Below are positions 1-8,876 of a stretch of 64,000 nucleotides of DNA, piece by piece. Origin of the DNA: Paenibacillus lycopersici (lineage in GTDB: Bacteria; Bacillota; Bacilli; Paenibacillales; Paenibacillaceae). The notes under the pieces are model-generated. The model worked only from the letters and a program-made list of their open reading frames with translations. It had not been told where the DNA came from and made no database searches. The DNA lies in NCBI RefSeq assembly GCF_010119935.1, contig NZ_CP048209.1:4963001-5027000 (forward strand), read 5' to 3'. Position numbers and translations under genes: made by a program. The stretch's first letter is position 1; each line of letters starts with the position of its first letter.

Positions 1-292
1 GCGTCTCGCACAGTGCGGGAATGCCGCGCTCGGTCAACGCGAGCATGACGTCCGGCGCCACCTTTCGCGGCACGCTGACGACAACGAACGCGAGCGCCGC
101 CGCGCCGTCCAGCATCGCATCGAGATCGCGATACGTCGGAACGTCCCATGCGCGTTCGAACGCCAAGCCTTTCGCGGCGTCGCGCACGACGACGCCCGCG
201 ACCCGGAACCGCTCGGGCAGCGCCTTGGCGATGCGCAGGAAGAACTCGCTGCGCCAGCCGCCTCCGACAATACCGAATTTAACCTGCTTCAT
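1..292 (-). CDS. Gfo/Idh/MocA family oxidoreductase, N-terminal part (runs off the left edge)
   Basis: The first 97 codons are visible; the rest lies left of the window. The N-terminus reads MKQVKFGIVGGGWRSEFFL, with the GxxGGG-like turn of an NAD(P)-binding Rossmann fold, followed by a beta-strand ending VVVSVPR, as in the Gfo/Idh/MocA family of sugar dehydrogenases and epimerases. The ATG at 292 is preceded by a GGAGGAG ribosome site. It starts 32 nt after the stop of a second Gfo/Idh gene, so it is probably the last visible gene of the transporter/GH130 operon. Substrate cannot be told; a role in oxidising or remodelling an imported sugar is inferred from context. Confidence 0.8.
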   Translation of the reverse strand, partial: MKQVKFGIVGGGWRSEFFLRIAKALPERFRVAGVVVRDAAKGLAFERAWDVPTYRDLDAMLDGAAALAFVVVSVPRKVAPDVMLALTERGIPALCET

Positions 293-324
293 ATTCGCAT
301 CTCCTCCATCTTGTAACGCCGCGC

Positions 325-1386
325 TCATAGCAGCCTCCCGTTCCGGCCGCCACCGGTTCCCGCATACGGAATGCCGGGCACCCAATCCCGCTCGCCGGCG
401 GGAGGCTCGAAGGCATCGACGGGGAAGGTGACGATGCAGCCGCGGTTCGCCGACAGATACGCGCCTTCCACGATTTCCAGCGCGGCCAGCGAGCTGTCGG
501 CAAGGCTGTAGTCCGCCGTGCCGCGTTCGATGTGATCCGCCATAGTCTCCAAGTGGCGCCGATGGCCTGTAACAGGGAGCTCCTCCGGCACGATCAGGCT
601 GCCGGCCGGGTGGGCTTCGTTCAGCAGCCAGTAACCGTTCTCCCAGCCCCAGAACTCGATGACGCCATGCGTGCCGACGATCCGGAACAGCGTCTCCTTG
701 CCTTCGCGGTTGACCTGCACGTCGTCGCCGGTCATCATGACGACGCGGATGCCGCTCTTCGTCTGCGCATAAGTAATCGCCGCCGTCTCTACCTGCATGC
801 CGTCCCGATAAGTGCGCGTGCTCGTATCGGCTTGCCCCATGACGTAAGCCAGCGGCTCGTTGCCGGTCAGCTGAACGAAGAAATTGAGCCAATGAATGCC
901 CGCGTTAATGATGTCCCATTTCGTGTTCTGTATCTCGACCAGCTTCAGCTCGCCGATTTCGCCCCGGCGCACGCGGCCGATAATTTCAAGCGGCGTGATC
1001 TTCGCCAGCATGCCGTGCGGGACGACCATCGGCAGCCCGCGGCTCTTGATCGCTTCGAGAATCGCGCGCCCGGACGCAACGGTATGGCCGAGGGGCTTCT
1101 CGACGAGAATGCCCTTCAAGGGCAGGCGCAGCGCGTCCATCGCCACTTCTTCGTGCGATGGCGGGAACGTGCTGACGCAGACAATGTCCGTCGGGCATTG
1201 CGCGAACATCGCATGGTGATCGGTGAACGTCTGGATGCCCGGAAATTGCGCCCGCAGCCGCTCGCAAATCTCCGGTCTCAGGTCGGCGGCGGCGGCCAAT
1301 TCGAACCGGTCGGACGCTGCGAGCGCTTTCATGCTCAGCAGCCCGCCTGCCCCGCCTCCGACGACGGACGCTGTTAACTTCGTCAC
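325..1386 (-). CDS. Gfo/Idh/MocA family oxidoreductase
   Basis: A 353-residue NAD(P)-dependent sugar oxidoreductase by family. The N-terminus has a Rossmann motif (SVVGGGAGG) and the EKPLG signature near residue 114, where the Lys is the usual catalytic/nicotinamide-contacting residue; the C-terminal half carries the alpha/beta substrate domain. I choose the GTG at 1386: it forms a GTGA overlap with the stop of the upstream GH130 gene (translational coupling) and has a GGGAG site 9 nt before it. An in-frame upward extension to 1458 would lie inside the GH130 gene. Together with the neighbouring partial paralogue it suggests two redox steps on a sugar handled by this operon. Substrate unknown. 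Confidence 0.88.
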   Translation of the reverse strand: MTKLTASVVGGGAGGLLSMKALAASDRFELAAAADLRPEICERLRAQFPGIQTFTDHHAMFAQCPTDIVCVSTFPPSHEEVAMDALRLPLKGILVEKPLGHTVASGRAILEAIKSRGLPMVVPHGMLAKITPLEIIGRVRRGEIGELKLVEIQNTKWDIINAGIHWLNFFVQLTGNEPLAYVMGQADTSTRTYRDGMQVETAAITYAQTKSGIRVVMMTGDDVQVNREGKETLFRIVGTHGVIEFWGWENGYWLLNEAHPAGSLIVPEELPVTGHRRHLETMADHIERGTADYSLADSSLAALEIVEGAYLSANRGCIVTFPVDAFEPPAGERDWVPGIPYAGTGGGRNGRLL

Positions 1387-2456
1387 ATTCGAGGACTCCC
1401 TTCGTTGCAGACCGCAACGGCGATTTTGGAATCGGCTGTCCCGTAATACAGCAGCCATTGATTCCTATAATAAACCAATCCTTCGACGAAGCAAACATGA
1501 TTAACCTGCCCGCTGATCTCATAATCCTTATCCGGCACCAGGAACGGCGTCGTGCTCCGCCCGATCAGCGCCATCGGATCCCGGACGTCGAACAGCGCCT
1601 GCCCGGAGCAGTAAGCGCCGGGCGCGTAAGCCGGATCGCCCTGCCGCTCGTCGTTGCGGCCGTTATAGATCAGCCGGATGCCGTGCTCGGTCAGCACCGC
1701 TTGCGGTCCGGGCTCGACGAGCGTGCTGTCGAAGCAGTTGCGGCGGGTCAGCATGATCGGCACGAGCGACGCCTCGGCGTCATAGCCGCGGAAGTCCTGC
1801 GAGACGACCGGCGACCAACGGATCAGATCGTCGGAGGTGGCGGCATAAATATTCGATTCGCCCCAGTACATCCAATACTTGCCGTTGATCTTCGCGGCGA
1901 TGAAGCGCTCGCCTTCCCGGCGCGTCACGACGGCTGCGGCCTTGGACCAGATGTCCGCGAATTCCCCGAACGCTCTGCCATGCTTGGTCCAGTCGACCAA
2001 GTCCGGCGACGAGGCGATGCAGAGCCTCGCTTTCGCGCCGTCGTAGGACGTATAGATCAAATAATAGACGCCGTTCTCGTCCTCCACGATCCGCGGATCC
2101 TCGCATCCGCCTTCCCACTCGATGCCTTCGAACGCGTCATGGTTCGGGTACAGCACCGGCTCGGGGCGTTTGGCAAACCGCAGCCCGTCCTCGCTCTCGG
2201 CCAGTCCGATCCGCGACGTGCCCGCATAGCGGCCGACGATATCTTCCGCCCGGTACAGCAGGCATACCCGCCCGTCCCGCACGACGGCCGCCGGATTGAA
2301 TACGTCCTTCTCTTCCCATTGCACGACTTCGCCGCGCACCGGGCATGCGAAACGTCTTTCCGCGTCCGGTTCCAGGCAAGGATTCGCCGCATCCGCCTTC
2401 ACGAACGGCCCTAATTCCCAGCTCTGCCACTGCCTCACTTGCGTCGTATTCGTCAT
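1383..2456 (-). CDS. GH130-family glycoside phosphorylase/hydrolase
   Basis: A 357-residue cytoplasmic protein with no signal peptide and a five-bladed beta-propeller pattern. Motifs of GH130 (mannoside phosphorylases and beta-1,2-mannosidases) are visible: KDVFNPAAV near residue 50, GGCEDPRIV near 118, LVEPGP near 247, YNGRND near 262 and YYGTADSKIAVA at the C-terminus. The family either phosphorolyses beta-mannosides to mannose-1-phosphate or hydrolyses them; which mode applies cannot be decided here. ATG with GGGAGAG 8 nt upstream. It lies downstream of an ABC transporter and shares a GTGA junction with a Gfo/Idh gene. With the divergent GH76 mannanase this points to mannose-containing oligosaccharides (inference). 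GH43/GH32-like propellers are the main alternative. Confidence 0.82.
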   Translation of the reverse strand: MTNTTQVRQWQSWELGPFVKADAANPCLEPDAERRFACPVRGEVVQWEEKDVFNPAAVVRDGRVCLLYRAEDIVGRYAGTSRIGLAESEDGLRFAKRPEPVLYPNHDAFEGIEWEGGCEDPRIVEDENGVYYLIYTSYDGAKARLCIASSPDLVDWTKHGRAFGEFADIWSKAAAVVTRREGERFIAAKINGKYWMYWGESNIYAATSDDLIRWSPVVSQDFRGYDAEASLVPIMLTRRNCFDSTLVEPGPQAVLTEHGIRLIYNGRNDERQGDPAYAPGAYCSGQALFDVRDPMALIGRSTTPFLVPDKDYEISGQVNHVCFVEGLVYYRNQWLLYYGTADSKIAVAVCNEGSPRM

Positions 2457-2582
2457 TCGTACATCTCTCCCGTCTTTTCGGCAATTCGCTCAGCTCCCTG
2501 CGCAAGTACGCAGGCGCATGATGGCTGCCATATCGTTCACTCCTTGCTGGACCGCCGTACTTAACCGGCCGCCGGCAAGCGA

Positions 2583-2619
2583 ATCAGACAGCGATTCAAG
2601 TTGCGAACGGCTGTCTGAT
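2583..2619. other. Inverted repeat between binding-protein and GH130 genes
   Basis: ATCAGACAGC (2583-2592) and GCTGTCTGAT (2610-2619) form a perfect 10-bp stem with a 17-nt loop in the 265-nt gap. It could be an mRNA processing or stability hairpin lowering expression of GH130 relative to the binding protein, or an operator. No T-run follows, so it is not a clear terminator. Confidence 0.45.
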
Positions 2620-2652
2620 CGATTTATCTGATCCCTTTTCATCCGCGCCGGA

Positions 2653-2706
2653 GGCCGGAATCGTTACTTGCGGCCGGAATCGTTACTTCCGGCAATCGTT
2701 GCTTGC
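2653..2706. repeat. 19-bp tandem repeat, about 2.8 units
   Basis: GGCCGGAATCGTTACTTGC (2653-2671) is followed directly by a copy with one change (2672-2690) and a degenerate partial third copy (2691-2706). It sits just after the stop of the binding-protein gene. Probably slippage-generated; no function assigned. Confidence 0.7.
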
Positions 2707-2721
2707 CTTCGCTCGCAATCT

Positions 2722-4317
2722 TTATTTCGCCGCGCTGGCCATGTAAGCGTCCAATTGCTTTTGATATTCCGCGATGACTTTCTCGACGCCTGCCGCCTTC
2801 AGCTTCTGCTGCGCCTGCGCGATATGGCTGTCGAAGTCCACGACGCCGGCGTAGATCGGCGCGACGTCGGACGTAATGACCGCTTTGACGTTGCCGAGCT
2901 CGGTCTTCACCGGCGTTGCGTCGAAGAAGAAGCCCGAGGAAATGAAGTTTTGCGCGTCCGGATCCGGCGTGTACAGCTTGCGGGTCGCCGTGATGATCTC
3001 GCCGACGCGAATGTAGTTCAGGTTGCCGATCATCCAGTCCGCGTTCGGCAGCATCGCGGCATTCGTCTTCGGATCGAGGATCGCTTCCAGCGATTTGTCG
3101 CCGGTTTTCTTGTACGTCTTGCCTTCGATGCCGTACAGGAACAGGTCATAGTTGTCCTGGTTCGCATACAGCCAGTTCATGAATTTGATGACCGCTTCCG
3201 GATGCTTGCTGTTAGTCGCCACGACGTTGAGGTTCTTCGCGTTCGTGAACCGGTAATGGCCCTTCTCCGGATTGAACTCCTGCAGCGAGAAGTCGACAAG
3301 CGTCGCGCCCTTCAAGTCCTTGTCGATATCGGCCTGCGAGTTCGCGAGCGTGCCCATCGCGAAGCCCCAATTCATCTTCGTGACTTCCTTCTGCACCTGA
3401 TCCTGTTTCAGCGTCAGCACGTCCGGGTTGATCAGCTTCTTCTGGTACGCTTGGCGGAAGAAGGCGCTCTCCTGCTTGAACTCGTCGGAGTCCACCCAGT
3501 TCTTGACCGTGCCGTCGTTGTTGATCATCGCGATGCCGTCGCGCACGTCGAACGGGAACGAATCGAATGTGCGGTGCAGGAAGTCCATGCCCGTCGACGA
3601 CACGTTGCTGAGCGTGAACGGGAATTGCGGCTTCGGCGCAGGCGCCTTGTTGTACAGCTGCTCCATCGCGTCCAGCATCTCCTGCGGCGTGTTGATCTTG
3701 TTGTTGATGTCGTATTTCTTCAGCAAGTAATCGTTCGAAGTGAACAGGTCGACGACGGCCGGCTCCATCCAGTTGGCGGGAATCCCGTAAATCTTGCCGT
3801 CCTTCGTAACCGCTTTGAAAATATCGTCGCTGATCGCGGTCTTCACGTTCGGGCCGTATTGCTCAAGTTCGGCGGAAATATCCTTGACTGCGCCGCGGGC
3901 AATGTAGTTGGAGAGCGAGACGACGTCGTTCATGACCTGGAACATATCGAAGTCCGCGCCGGTCGACAGCATCAGGTTCAGCTTCTGATCCCATGCGGCC
4001 CAATCGATGAATTGCTCGTCGATCTGCACGTTAACGCCGTCGGCCAGCAGCTTCTTGTTGACCGCATCGCGGACTTCCTTCCAGCTGCTGGGTTCCGTGC
4101 CCGGAATGACGTATTTGATCGTGACGACGTCGTCTTGCTTGGCGGCATTGCCGCTGCCCGCATTGGCGTTCCCCGTGTTCGTGCCCGCTCCGTTATTCGC
4201 CGCGTTGCCCGAATTGCCGGTATTGCCGCCGTTGTTGCCGCCATTATTGCCGCATCCCGCAAGAAGCGCGACGCTCATTACCGCTGCCGTAAGCATGTAA
4301 GCCGATTTTCTTTTCAA
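2722..4317 (-). CDS. Sugar ABC transporter substrate-binding lipoprotein (LplA/YtcQ type)
   Basis: A 531-residue extracellular solute-binding protein. A lysine-rich start is followed by a hydrophobic helix and the lipobox LLAGC (Cys22), so the mature protein is lipid-anchored on the outer face of the membrane; a flexible Asn/Gly-rich linker of about 35 residues follows. The body has the family 1 binding-protein fold of large Paenibacillus binding proteins that work with LplB/LplC-type permeases. The start is TTG at 4317, 6 nt after AAAGGAGAGG; the first in-frame ATG would delete the positive N-region of the signal peptide. It is the third gene of the operon after two permeases (62-nt gap). 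The ligand is unknown; mannose-rich oligosaccharide is inferred from GH76/GH130 nearby. Confidence 0.92.
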   Translation of the reverse strand: MKRKSAYMLTAAVMSVALLAGCGNNGGNNGGNTGNSGNAANNGAGTNTGNANAGSGNAAKQDDVVTIKYVIPGTEPSSWKEVRDAVNKKLLADGVNVQIDEQFIDWAAWDQKLNLMLSTGADFDMFQVMNDVVSLSNYIARGAVKDISAELEQYGPNVKTAISDDIFKAVTKDGKIYGIPANWMEPAVVDLFTSNDYLLKKYDINNKINTPQEMLDAMEQLYNKAPAPKPQFPFTLSNVSSTGMDFLHRTFDSFPFDVRDGIAMINNDGTVKNWVDSDEFKQESAFFRQAYQKKLINPDVLTLKQDQVQKEVTKMNWGFAMGTLANSQADIDKDLKGATLVDFSLQEFNPEKGHYRFTNAKNLNVVATNSKHPEAVIKFMNWLYANQDNYDLFLYGIEGKTYKKTGDKSLEAILDPKTNAAMLPNADWMIGNLNYIRVGEIITATRKLYTPDPDAQNFISSGFFFDATPVKTELGNVKAVITSDVAPIYAGVVDFDSHIAQAQQKLKAAGVEKVIAEYQKQLDAYMASAAK

Positions 4318-4379
4318 TCTGACCCTCTCCTTTGAATGGATAATAGCTCGTCCTGCACGGTGCTATCGATTCCTGTATA

Positions 4380-5252
4380 TCAGCCTTTCACGGAACCCAC
4401 GATTAAGCCTTTCACGAAATAACGCTGGAGGAACGGGTACAGCAGCACAATCGGGCCGACGGTCAGCGCCACGGTGGCCATCTTGGTCGACTCCGACGGA
4501 ATCGCGACCATCTGCGTGCCCGTCGGAATCATGCTCAGCGCGTCGATGTTGGATTTGATCTGCAGCAGCAAATATTGAATCGGATACAGCTCCTTATTGG
4601 ACACGAGCATGATCGCGTTGAACCAGTCGTTCCAGTAGCCGAGCGCGTAGAACAGGCAGATCGTCGCCAGCACCGGCAGACACAGCGGCAAATAGATCTG
4701 GAAGGCGATCCTTAAGTCGTTCGCCCCGTCCACGTAAGCGGACTCGCGCAGCTCGCCGGGCAGGCTGTCCATGAAGTTGCGCACCAGGAACATGTTGAAG
4801 GCGCTGAAGAGCAGATTCGGCACGATCAGCGACCAGATGTTCTCGAGCAGGCCGAGCTTCTGACACATCAGATACCACGGCACGAGACCCGCGCTGAACA
4901 GCGTCGTGATGAAGAAGTAGAGCGCCAGCACGTTGCGGTACTTCACGGTTTTGTTCGACAGCGTATAGGCGGCCATGCTCGTGACGAGCAGCGCCAGGAA
5001 CGTCCCCCCGATCGTTACGACGGCGGAGATGAAATAAGCATGGAAGATGGTGCCTCCTTGCGAGAACACGAGCCGGTAGGCATCCAGCGTCAAGCGGTCG
5101 GGGAACAGGCTGTAGCCGTTCTTCGTGATGCTGTTCTCGTCGGAGAACGAGACGACGATCGTCAGCACCATCGGGAAGAGGCAGAACAGCGAGAACAGCG
5201 CCAGGAACAAGTAAATGCATACGGAAGCGATCGAGATACGGCGTCTGTTCAT
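4380..5252 (-). CDS. Carbohydrate ABC transporter permease (LplC/YtcP/AraQ type)
   Basis: A 290-residue inner-membrane permease with six predicted transmembrane helices. The EAA loop that contacts the ATPase is visible near residue 184 (ESAYVDGAND), and the C-terminus ends in FLQRYFVKGLIVGSVKG, the usual ending of this family. It overlaps the upstream permease by one base in TAATG, so the pair is translationally coupled. It would form the channel with the neighbouring LplB-type subunit and the lipoprotein. No ATPase gene is present; a shared MsmX-type ATPase elsewhere is expected from Bacillus biology. Confidence 0.92.
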   Translation of the reverse strand: MNRRRISIASVCIYLFLALFSLFCLFPMVLTIVVSFSDENSITKNGYSLFPDRLTLDAYRLVFSQGGTIFHAYFISAVVTIGGTFLALLVTSMAAYTLSNKTVKYRNVLALYFFITTLFSAGLVPWYLMCQKLGLLENIWSLIVPNLLFSAFNMFLVRNFMDSLPGELRESAYVDGANDLRIAFQIYLPLCLPVLATICLFYALGYWNDWFNAIMLVSNKELYPIQYLLLQIKSNIDALSMIPTGTQMVAIPSESTKMATVALTVGPIVLLYPFLQRYFVKGLIVGSVKG

Positions 5253-6253
5253 TAGTACAACGCTCCTTCTTTATAGAATTTGCGCGTGATGAAATTGAAG
5301 ACGAACACGAGCACGAAGCCGACGACGGACTGGAACAGGCCGATGGCCGCCGCGTTGGACGGGTCCCCGATTTGGCGAAGCGCCCGGAATACGTACGTAT
5401 CGATGACGTCCGTCGTCGGATACAGCACGCCGTTGTCGCCGATGATCGCGTAGAGCATGCCGAAATCGCCGTAGAAAATTTTACCCAAGTTGAGCAGCGT
5501 CAAGATCGCGATGGTCGGCGCCAGCAGCGGCAGCGTGATGCTGCGGATCTTCCGCCAGCGGGTAGCCCCGTCGATATCGGCCGACTCGTACAGCGACTGG
5601 TCGATGCCGGTGATCGCCGCCAAATAAATGATCGAGCCCATGCCTGCGTCCTTCCAAATCTTCATGCCCGTCAGCAGCCAAGGCCACATTTTCGCTTCCG
5701 AATACCAGTTCGGGGTACTCAGCCCGAAATAATCGAGGATCCGGTTGACCATCCCCGTGTCGGTCGCGAACAGCATATACATCAAGTAGCTGACGATGAT
5801 CCAGGACAGGAAGCTCGGGAAAATCATCGTGGACTGCGCCAGCTTAATGAACAGCTTCTGGCGGATTTCGTTGAACAAAACGGCCAGCGCGACCGCAAAG
5901 ACGGTGCCGAAGACCAGGAACAGCACGTTCAGCTTGATCGTATTCGCCATGACCGTCCAGGCGTCGCTCGACTTGAAGAAGAATTCGAAGTTTTTGAACC
6001 CGATCCACTCGCTGTGGAAGATCCCCTGCTGATAGTTGAACCGTTCGAAGGCGATAATGAGATACGGGTAGGTCGCATACGAAAAGATAAACACGTAGAT
6101 GACTGCCGGCAAAGCTAGTAAATAGGAGAAGCGGTTCCTCGACAGCTCGCGCAGGAAACCCGACTTCTTCGGTTTCACCTTCCCCTCCGATGGATTCGTT
6201 GGCGTTGCATTCGCTGCTGGTTGAAGCTTTACGTTCGTGTCGTTCATCGGCAT
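5252..6253 (-). CDS. Carbohydrate ABC transporter permease (LplB/YteP type)
   Basis: A 333-residue membrane permease, first gene of the transporter operon. A cytosolic, charged 35-residue N-terminus precedes six hydrophobic helices. The EAA-type loop reads ESADIDGATRWRKI near residue 226, preceded by the SIIYLAAITGID stretch typical of the LplB subfamily. The ATG at 6253 follows AGAAGGGG by 5 nt; an ATG two codons later is an alternative start. Partner of the downstream LplC-type permease. A cre-like box lies about 100 nt upstream. Confidence 0.92.
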   Translation of the reverse strand: MPMNDTNVKLQPAANATPTNPSEGKVKPKKSGFLRELSRNRFSYLLALPAVIYVFIFSYATYPYLIIAFERFNYQQGIFHSEWIGFKNFEFFFKSSDAWTVMANTIKLNVLFLVFGTVFAVALAVLFNEIRQKLFIKLAQSTMIFPSFLSWIIVSYLMYMLFATDTGMVNRILDYFGLSTPNWYSEAKMWPWLLTGMKIWKDAGMGSIIYLAAITGIDQSLYESADIDGATRWRKIRSITLPLLAPTIAILTLLNLGKIFYGDFGMLYAIIGDNGVLYPTTDVIDTYVFRALRQIGDPSNAAAIGLFQSVVGFVLVFVFNFITRKFYKEGALY

Positions 6254-6353
6254 GCACCCCTTCTGTTTCCTGCCTCAGCATACCCCGCCAAAAGCGGCGC
6301 AGTAAATTTCAAGCTCGCGATTTCCCTTGCAAAATCCGGCTATTCGCTCCATT

Positions 6354-6368
6354 TTGAAAGCGATTGCG
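6354..6368. promoter_or_regulatory. CcpA cre-like site upstream of the transporter operon
   Basis: TTGAAAGCGATTGCG matches the Bacillus cre consensus WTGNAANCGNWNNCW at all fixed positions except the last. It lies 101 nt before the permease start, suggesting glucose repression of the operon. CcpA itself is not in the window. Confidence 0.5.
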
Positions 6369-6443
6369 CCAAAAAAGAAACAGAAAAGACGATAAGTGCG
6401 GCGCCCCGCTCCCATCGTCTGCGACGTTAACCCCGTATGCGAA

Positions 6444-8750
6444 TCACTCGCGGTGATTCTCCCTGTACTGCGACGGCGACATGCCCGTATGCCGCTTGAA
6501 TACCGTCGAGAAATAGGCGGCCCCGGGAACGCCTACCTGCGCCCCGACTTCCGAGACGATCTCGTTCGTCGAGGTCAACAGCCGCTTGGCCTGCTCGATG
6601 CGGACGAACGTCATGTAGTCGTTGAACGTCGACTGCGCCTGCTGCTTGAACATTTTGCCCAGATAGCCCGCGGACAGGCCGACCTGGCCGGCGGCATATT
6701 CCAGCGACAGCTGGGAGTCGGCGTAGCGCTCCTCGATGAGCTGCTTGACTTCCTCGATGACGCGCGTGCTCTTCAGCGACGCGACCTGCTGCTTGTTCTC
6801 CTCCATGACCGTCACGACGCGCCCGCAGAAATCCGCGAGCGCCGATTTCAACTGATCGAGCGTCTCCACCTGCTGGATGAGATGGAAGTACGCGTACAAG
6901 CCGTTCGTATTCGTGTCCCCGAGCTCCGAGATATGGCCGAACTCCCGAATCATCGTGAGCAGCAGGAAATTCGTGTATTGCATCGCCTGCGCGTACGTGC
7001 AGCCGGACAGGAAGGCGATCCATTCGCCGATCTCGGCCTGAATGGCCTTCTCGCTGCTCAATTTGACCGCATCGACCAGCTTCCGCTCCTTGGCGGAAGG
7101 ATACTGCGCCTCCATGCCCCGCTCCCGGCTCGCCCGCGTGGAATCGATAATCGCGCTGTAGCCGAAGAACAGCCGGTAATCGCCGTATTCCCGGGCGGAG
7201 ACATACGACTCGTGGAGGCCGGCTAACGACTCGCAGCAATCGCCGATGCTGACGGTCACGCTGATTTTGTAGTACGACTGAATCGCGTCCTGAATTTCCG
7301 ACAGCGTCAGATAGAGCGTATCGCGGAGCTCCATGCCCGGCAGCTGCAGGATGGCCACGAGCTCATCCTCCGTCACGGCGGCTTCGCTCTCGAAATTGTT
7401 GCCCAGCAGCTCCTGGGCGATGTTGCCGATGGCGAACCGGATCAACTCCCGCTCGAACGGCTTGTAGGTCCGCTTGAAGGAGGCGTTATCGTCGATCTTG
7501 AACAGCAGGACGCGGAAATACGGCCCTTGCAGCTGTTCCCCCCATTCCTCGCCGATTTGTTCCGCCGTCACTTTGTCGATGCCTTTCAGCAGCGACAGAA
7601 TCGAGCCGCTCTTCATCACCCGCTGCGAACGGGACAGCTTCGACTCCAGCAGCTCCGCCGATTGCATGGAATGCATGAACGCGTTCGACAGCAGCGCGTA
7701 CTCGTCCTGCTTCAGCAGCGTCCCGCCGTCCTGTTCCGCGTTCGAAGCAATCGAGACCTGATCGAGCAGCCTGCGGATCGGATTATAGAAATTGCCGGTC
7801 AGCAGCAGCGAGATGCCGACGCCGAGCACGATCAGAAGCAGCGAGATGAACCAGGTCCAATTGCGCAGCGTGTAGATGTTCGACAGCAGCTCGCTGTACG
7901 GCTGGGCGCTGACGAAGTACCAGTCGAGCGCGGGCGACCGCACGTACGTGATCAAATTCTTCTTGCCGCCGGTTTTCTCCACGAAGCTGCCCTGATTCTG
8001 TCCCTCGCCCAAGATCCGTTTCACTTCGCGCTTGGCGGAGAAATCGCTCCTGAACTTGACCGGGTCGGAATGGGACAACACTTCGCCCCTTGCGTTCATG
8101 ACATAGGTATCGCCGCGCTTCGAAGCGGTGTTCAGGCTTCCGATCGTATTCTGTATGTACGCCTCGTCCAGATCGAGCACGAGCGCATATTTCGGCATAT
8201 TCGTTTCCAGGAATCGCTCGGGCACGATGCTGAACGTCAGCAAGCGCAGGTGCTTGTCTTCGTTCACGACCGCCACGCGCGGGTAGAAGCTGAGATACTC
8301 GGCAATGGACTGCGTTTTCACTTTCGGATCCCGCGGCAGTCCGAACGTATCGATATATTCGCCGTTCGTGAAATTGTACATGCTGATGTCTTTAATGAAC
8401 GGATAGACGCTCTGCACCTTCGCGATGATCATATAAGCCCGGAAGTTCTTCAGCTTGTCCACGTCGTCGGCATAGAAGAAGGACATGACGTCCTTGTCGA
8501 CCAGCAGCTGGCTGGAGACGTCCTGGATTTGCTGGTAGACGACATTGGCCGTGTAGCTCACGTGCGTCAGCACCTGCTTGGACGAGCGGTCGATCTCCTT
8601 CACCGCTTCCATCGAGAACAGCGCGTACAGAATCGTGCTGACGATCGCGACCGACATGACGATCAGAATGAGATAAGACATGATCAGTTTGCGATACACC
8701 CGGTATTGCCGAATGCGATTCAAAAATGTCACGAAGCGATCCCCCCTCAT
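6444..8750 (-). CDS. Membrane-anchored AraC-family regulator with extracellular sensor
   Basis: A 768-residue one-component sensor/regulator. A first transmembrane helix (about 22-45) and a second (about 298-320) enclose an approximately 250-residue extracytoplasmic sensing region with the look of a Cache domain. A cytoplasmic linker and a degenerate cyclase-like region (around 400-540, with TVSIGDC) follow. The last 100 residues are a double helix-turn-helix of the AraC family ending GMSPSQYRENHRE. Such proteins fuse the roles of YesM and YesN without phosphorelay. It lies 190 nt upstream of the permease genes and is the likely activator of that operon (inference from context). The signal is unknown. 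Confidence 0.88.
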   Translation of the reverse strand: MRGDRFVTFLNRIRQYRVYRKLIMSYLILIVMSVAIVSTILYALFSMEAVKEIDRSSKQVLTHVSYTANVVYQQIQDVSSQLLVDKDVMSFFYADDVDKLKNFRAYMIIAKVQSVYPFIKDISMYNFTNGEYIDTFGLPRDPKVKTQSIAEYLSFYPRVAVVNEDKHLRLLTFSIVPERFLETNMPKYALVLDLDEAYIQNTIGSLNTASKRGDTYVMNARGEVLSHSDPVKFRSDFSAKREVKRILGEGQNQGSFVEKTGGKKNLITYVRSPALDWYFVSAQPYSELLSNIYTLRNWTWFISLLLIVLGVGISLLLTGNFYNPIRRLLDQVSIASNAEQDGGTLLKQDEYALLSNAFMHSMQSAELLESKLSRSQRVMKSGSILSLLKGIDKVTAEQIGEEWGEQLQGPYFRVLLFKIDDNASFKRTYKPFERELIRFAIGNIAQELLGNNFESEAAVTEDELVAILQLPGMELRDTLYLTLSEIQDAIQSYYKISVTVSIGDCCESLAGLHESYVSAREYGDYRLFFGYSAIIDSTRASRERGMEAQYPSAKERKLVDAVKLSSEKAIQAEIGEWIAFLSGCTYAQAMQYTNFLLLTMIREFGHISELGDTNTNGLYAYFHLIQQVETLDQLKSALADFCGRVVTVMEENKQQVASLKSTRVIEEVKQLIEERYADSQLSLEYAAGQVGLSAGYLGKMFKQQAQSTFNDYMTFVRIEQAKRLLTSTNEIVSEVGAQVGVPGAAYFSTVFKRHTGMSPSQYRENHRE

Positions 8751-8826
8751 CCAGTATACCAGTAATGTAAGCGCCTATCGTCCTTGAATTGCGAATCGCA
8801 AGCGCGGGACGGAGACGCCATGCCGA

Positions 8827-8860
8827 ATAGGCGGCTTCCGATTGCTCGGAAGCCGCCTAT
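8827..8860 (-). terminator. Stem-loop after the GntR/LacI regulator gene
   Basis: A perfect 14-bp stem: 8827-8840 (ATAGGCGGCTTCCG) pairs with 8847-8860, with a 6-nt loop. It begins 16 nt after the regulator stop codon on the minus strand. There is no T-run, so termination is likely but not certain. Confidence 0.6.
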
Positions 8861-8876
8861 GGATGCGGGCTATGCG

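Noticed and set aside
2668..4335. A 555-codon open frame on the plus strand opposite the binding-protein gene
   Set aside because: It is a mirror frame of a well-supported lipoprotein gene, Arg/Val/Asp-rich without domains, and lacks a ribosome site. The same holds for other long antisense frames, such as 18480-20399, 23928-26282, 27752-29782, 44309-46363 and 58338-60536, which arise from GC-rich codon use.
8827..8860. Riboswitch or T-box
   Set aside because: Only a simple hairpin with no conserved aptamer; no riboswitch class was recognised anywhere in the window.
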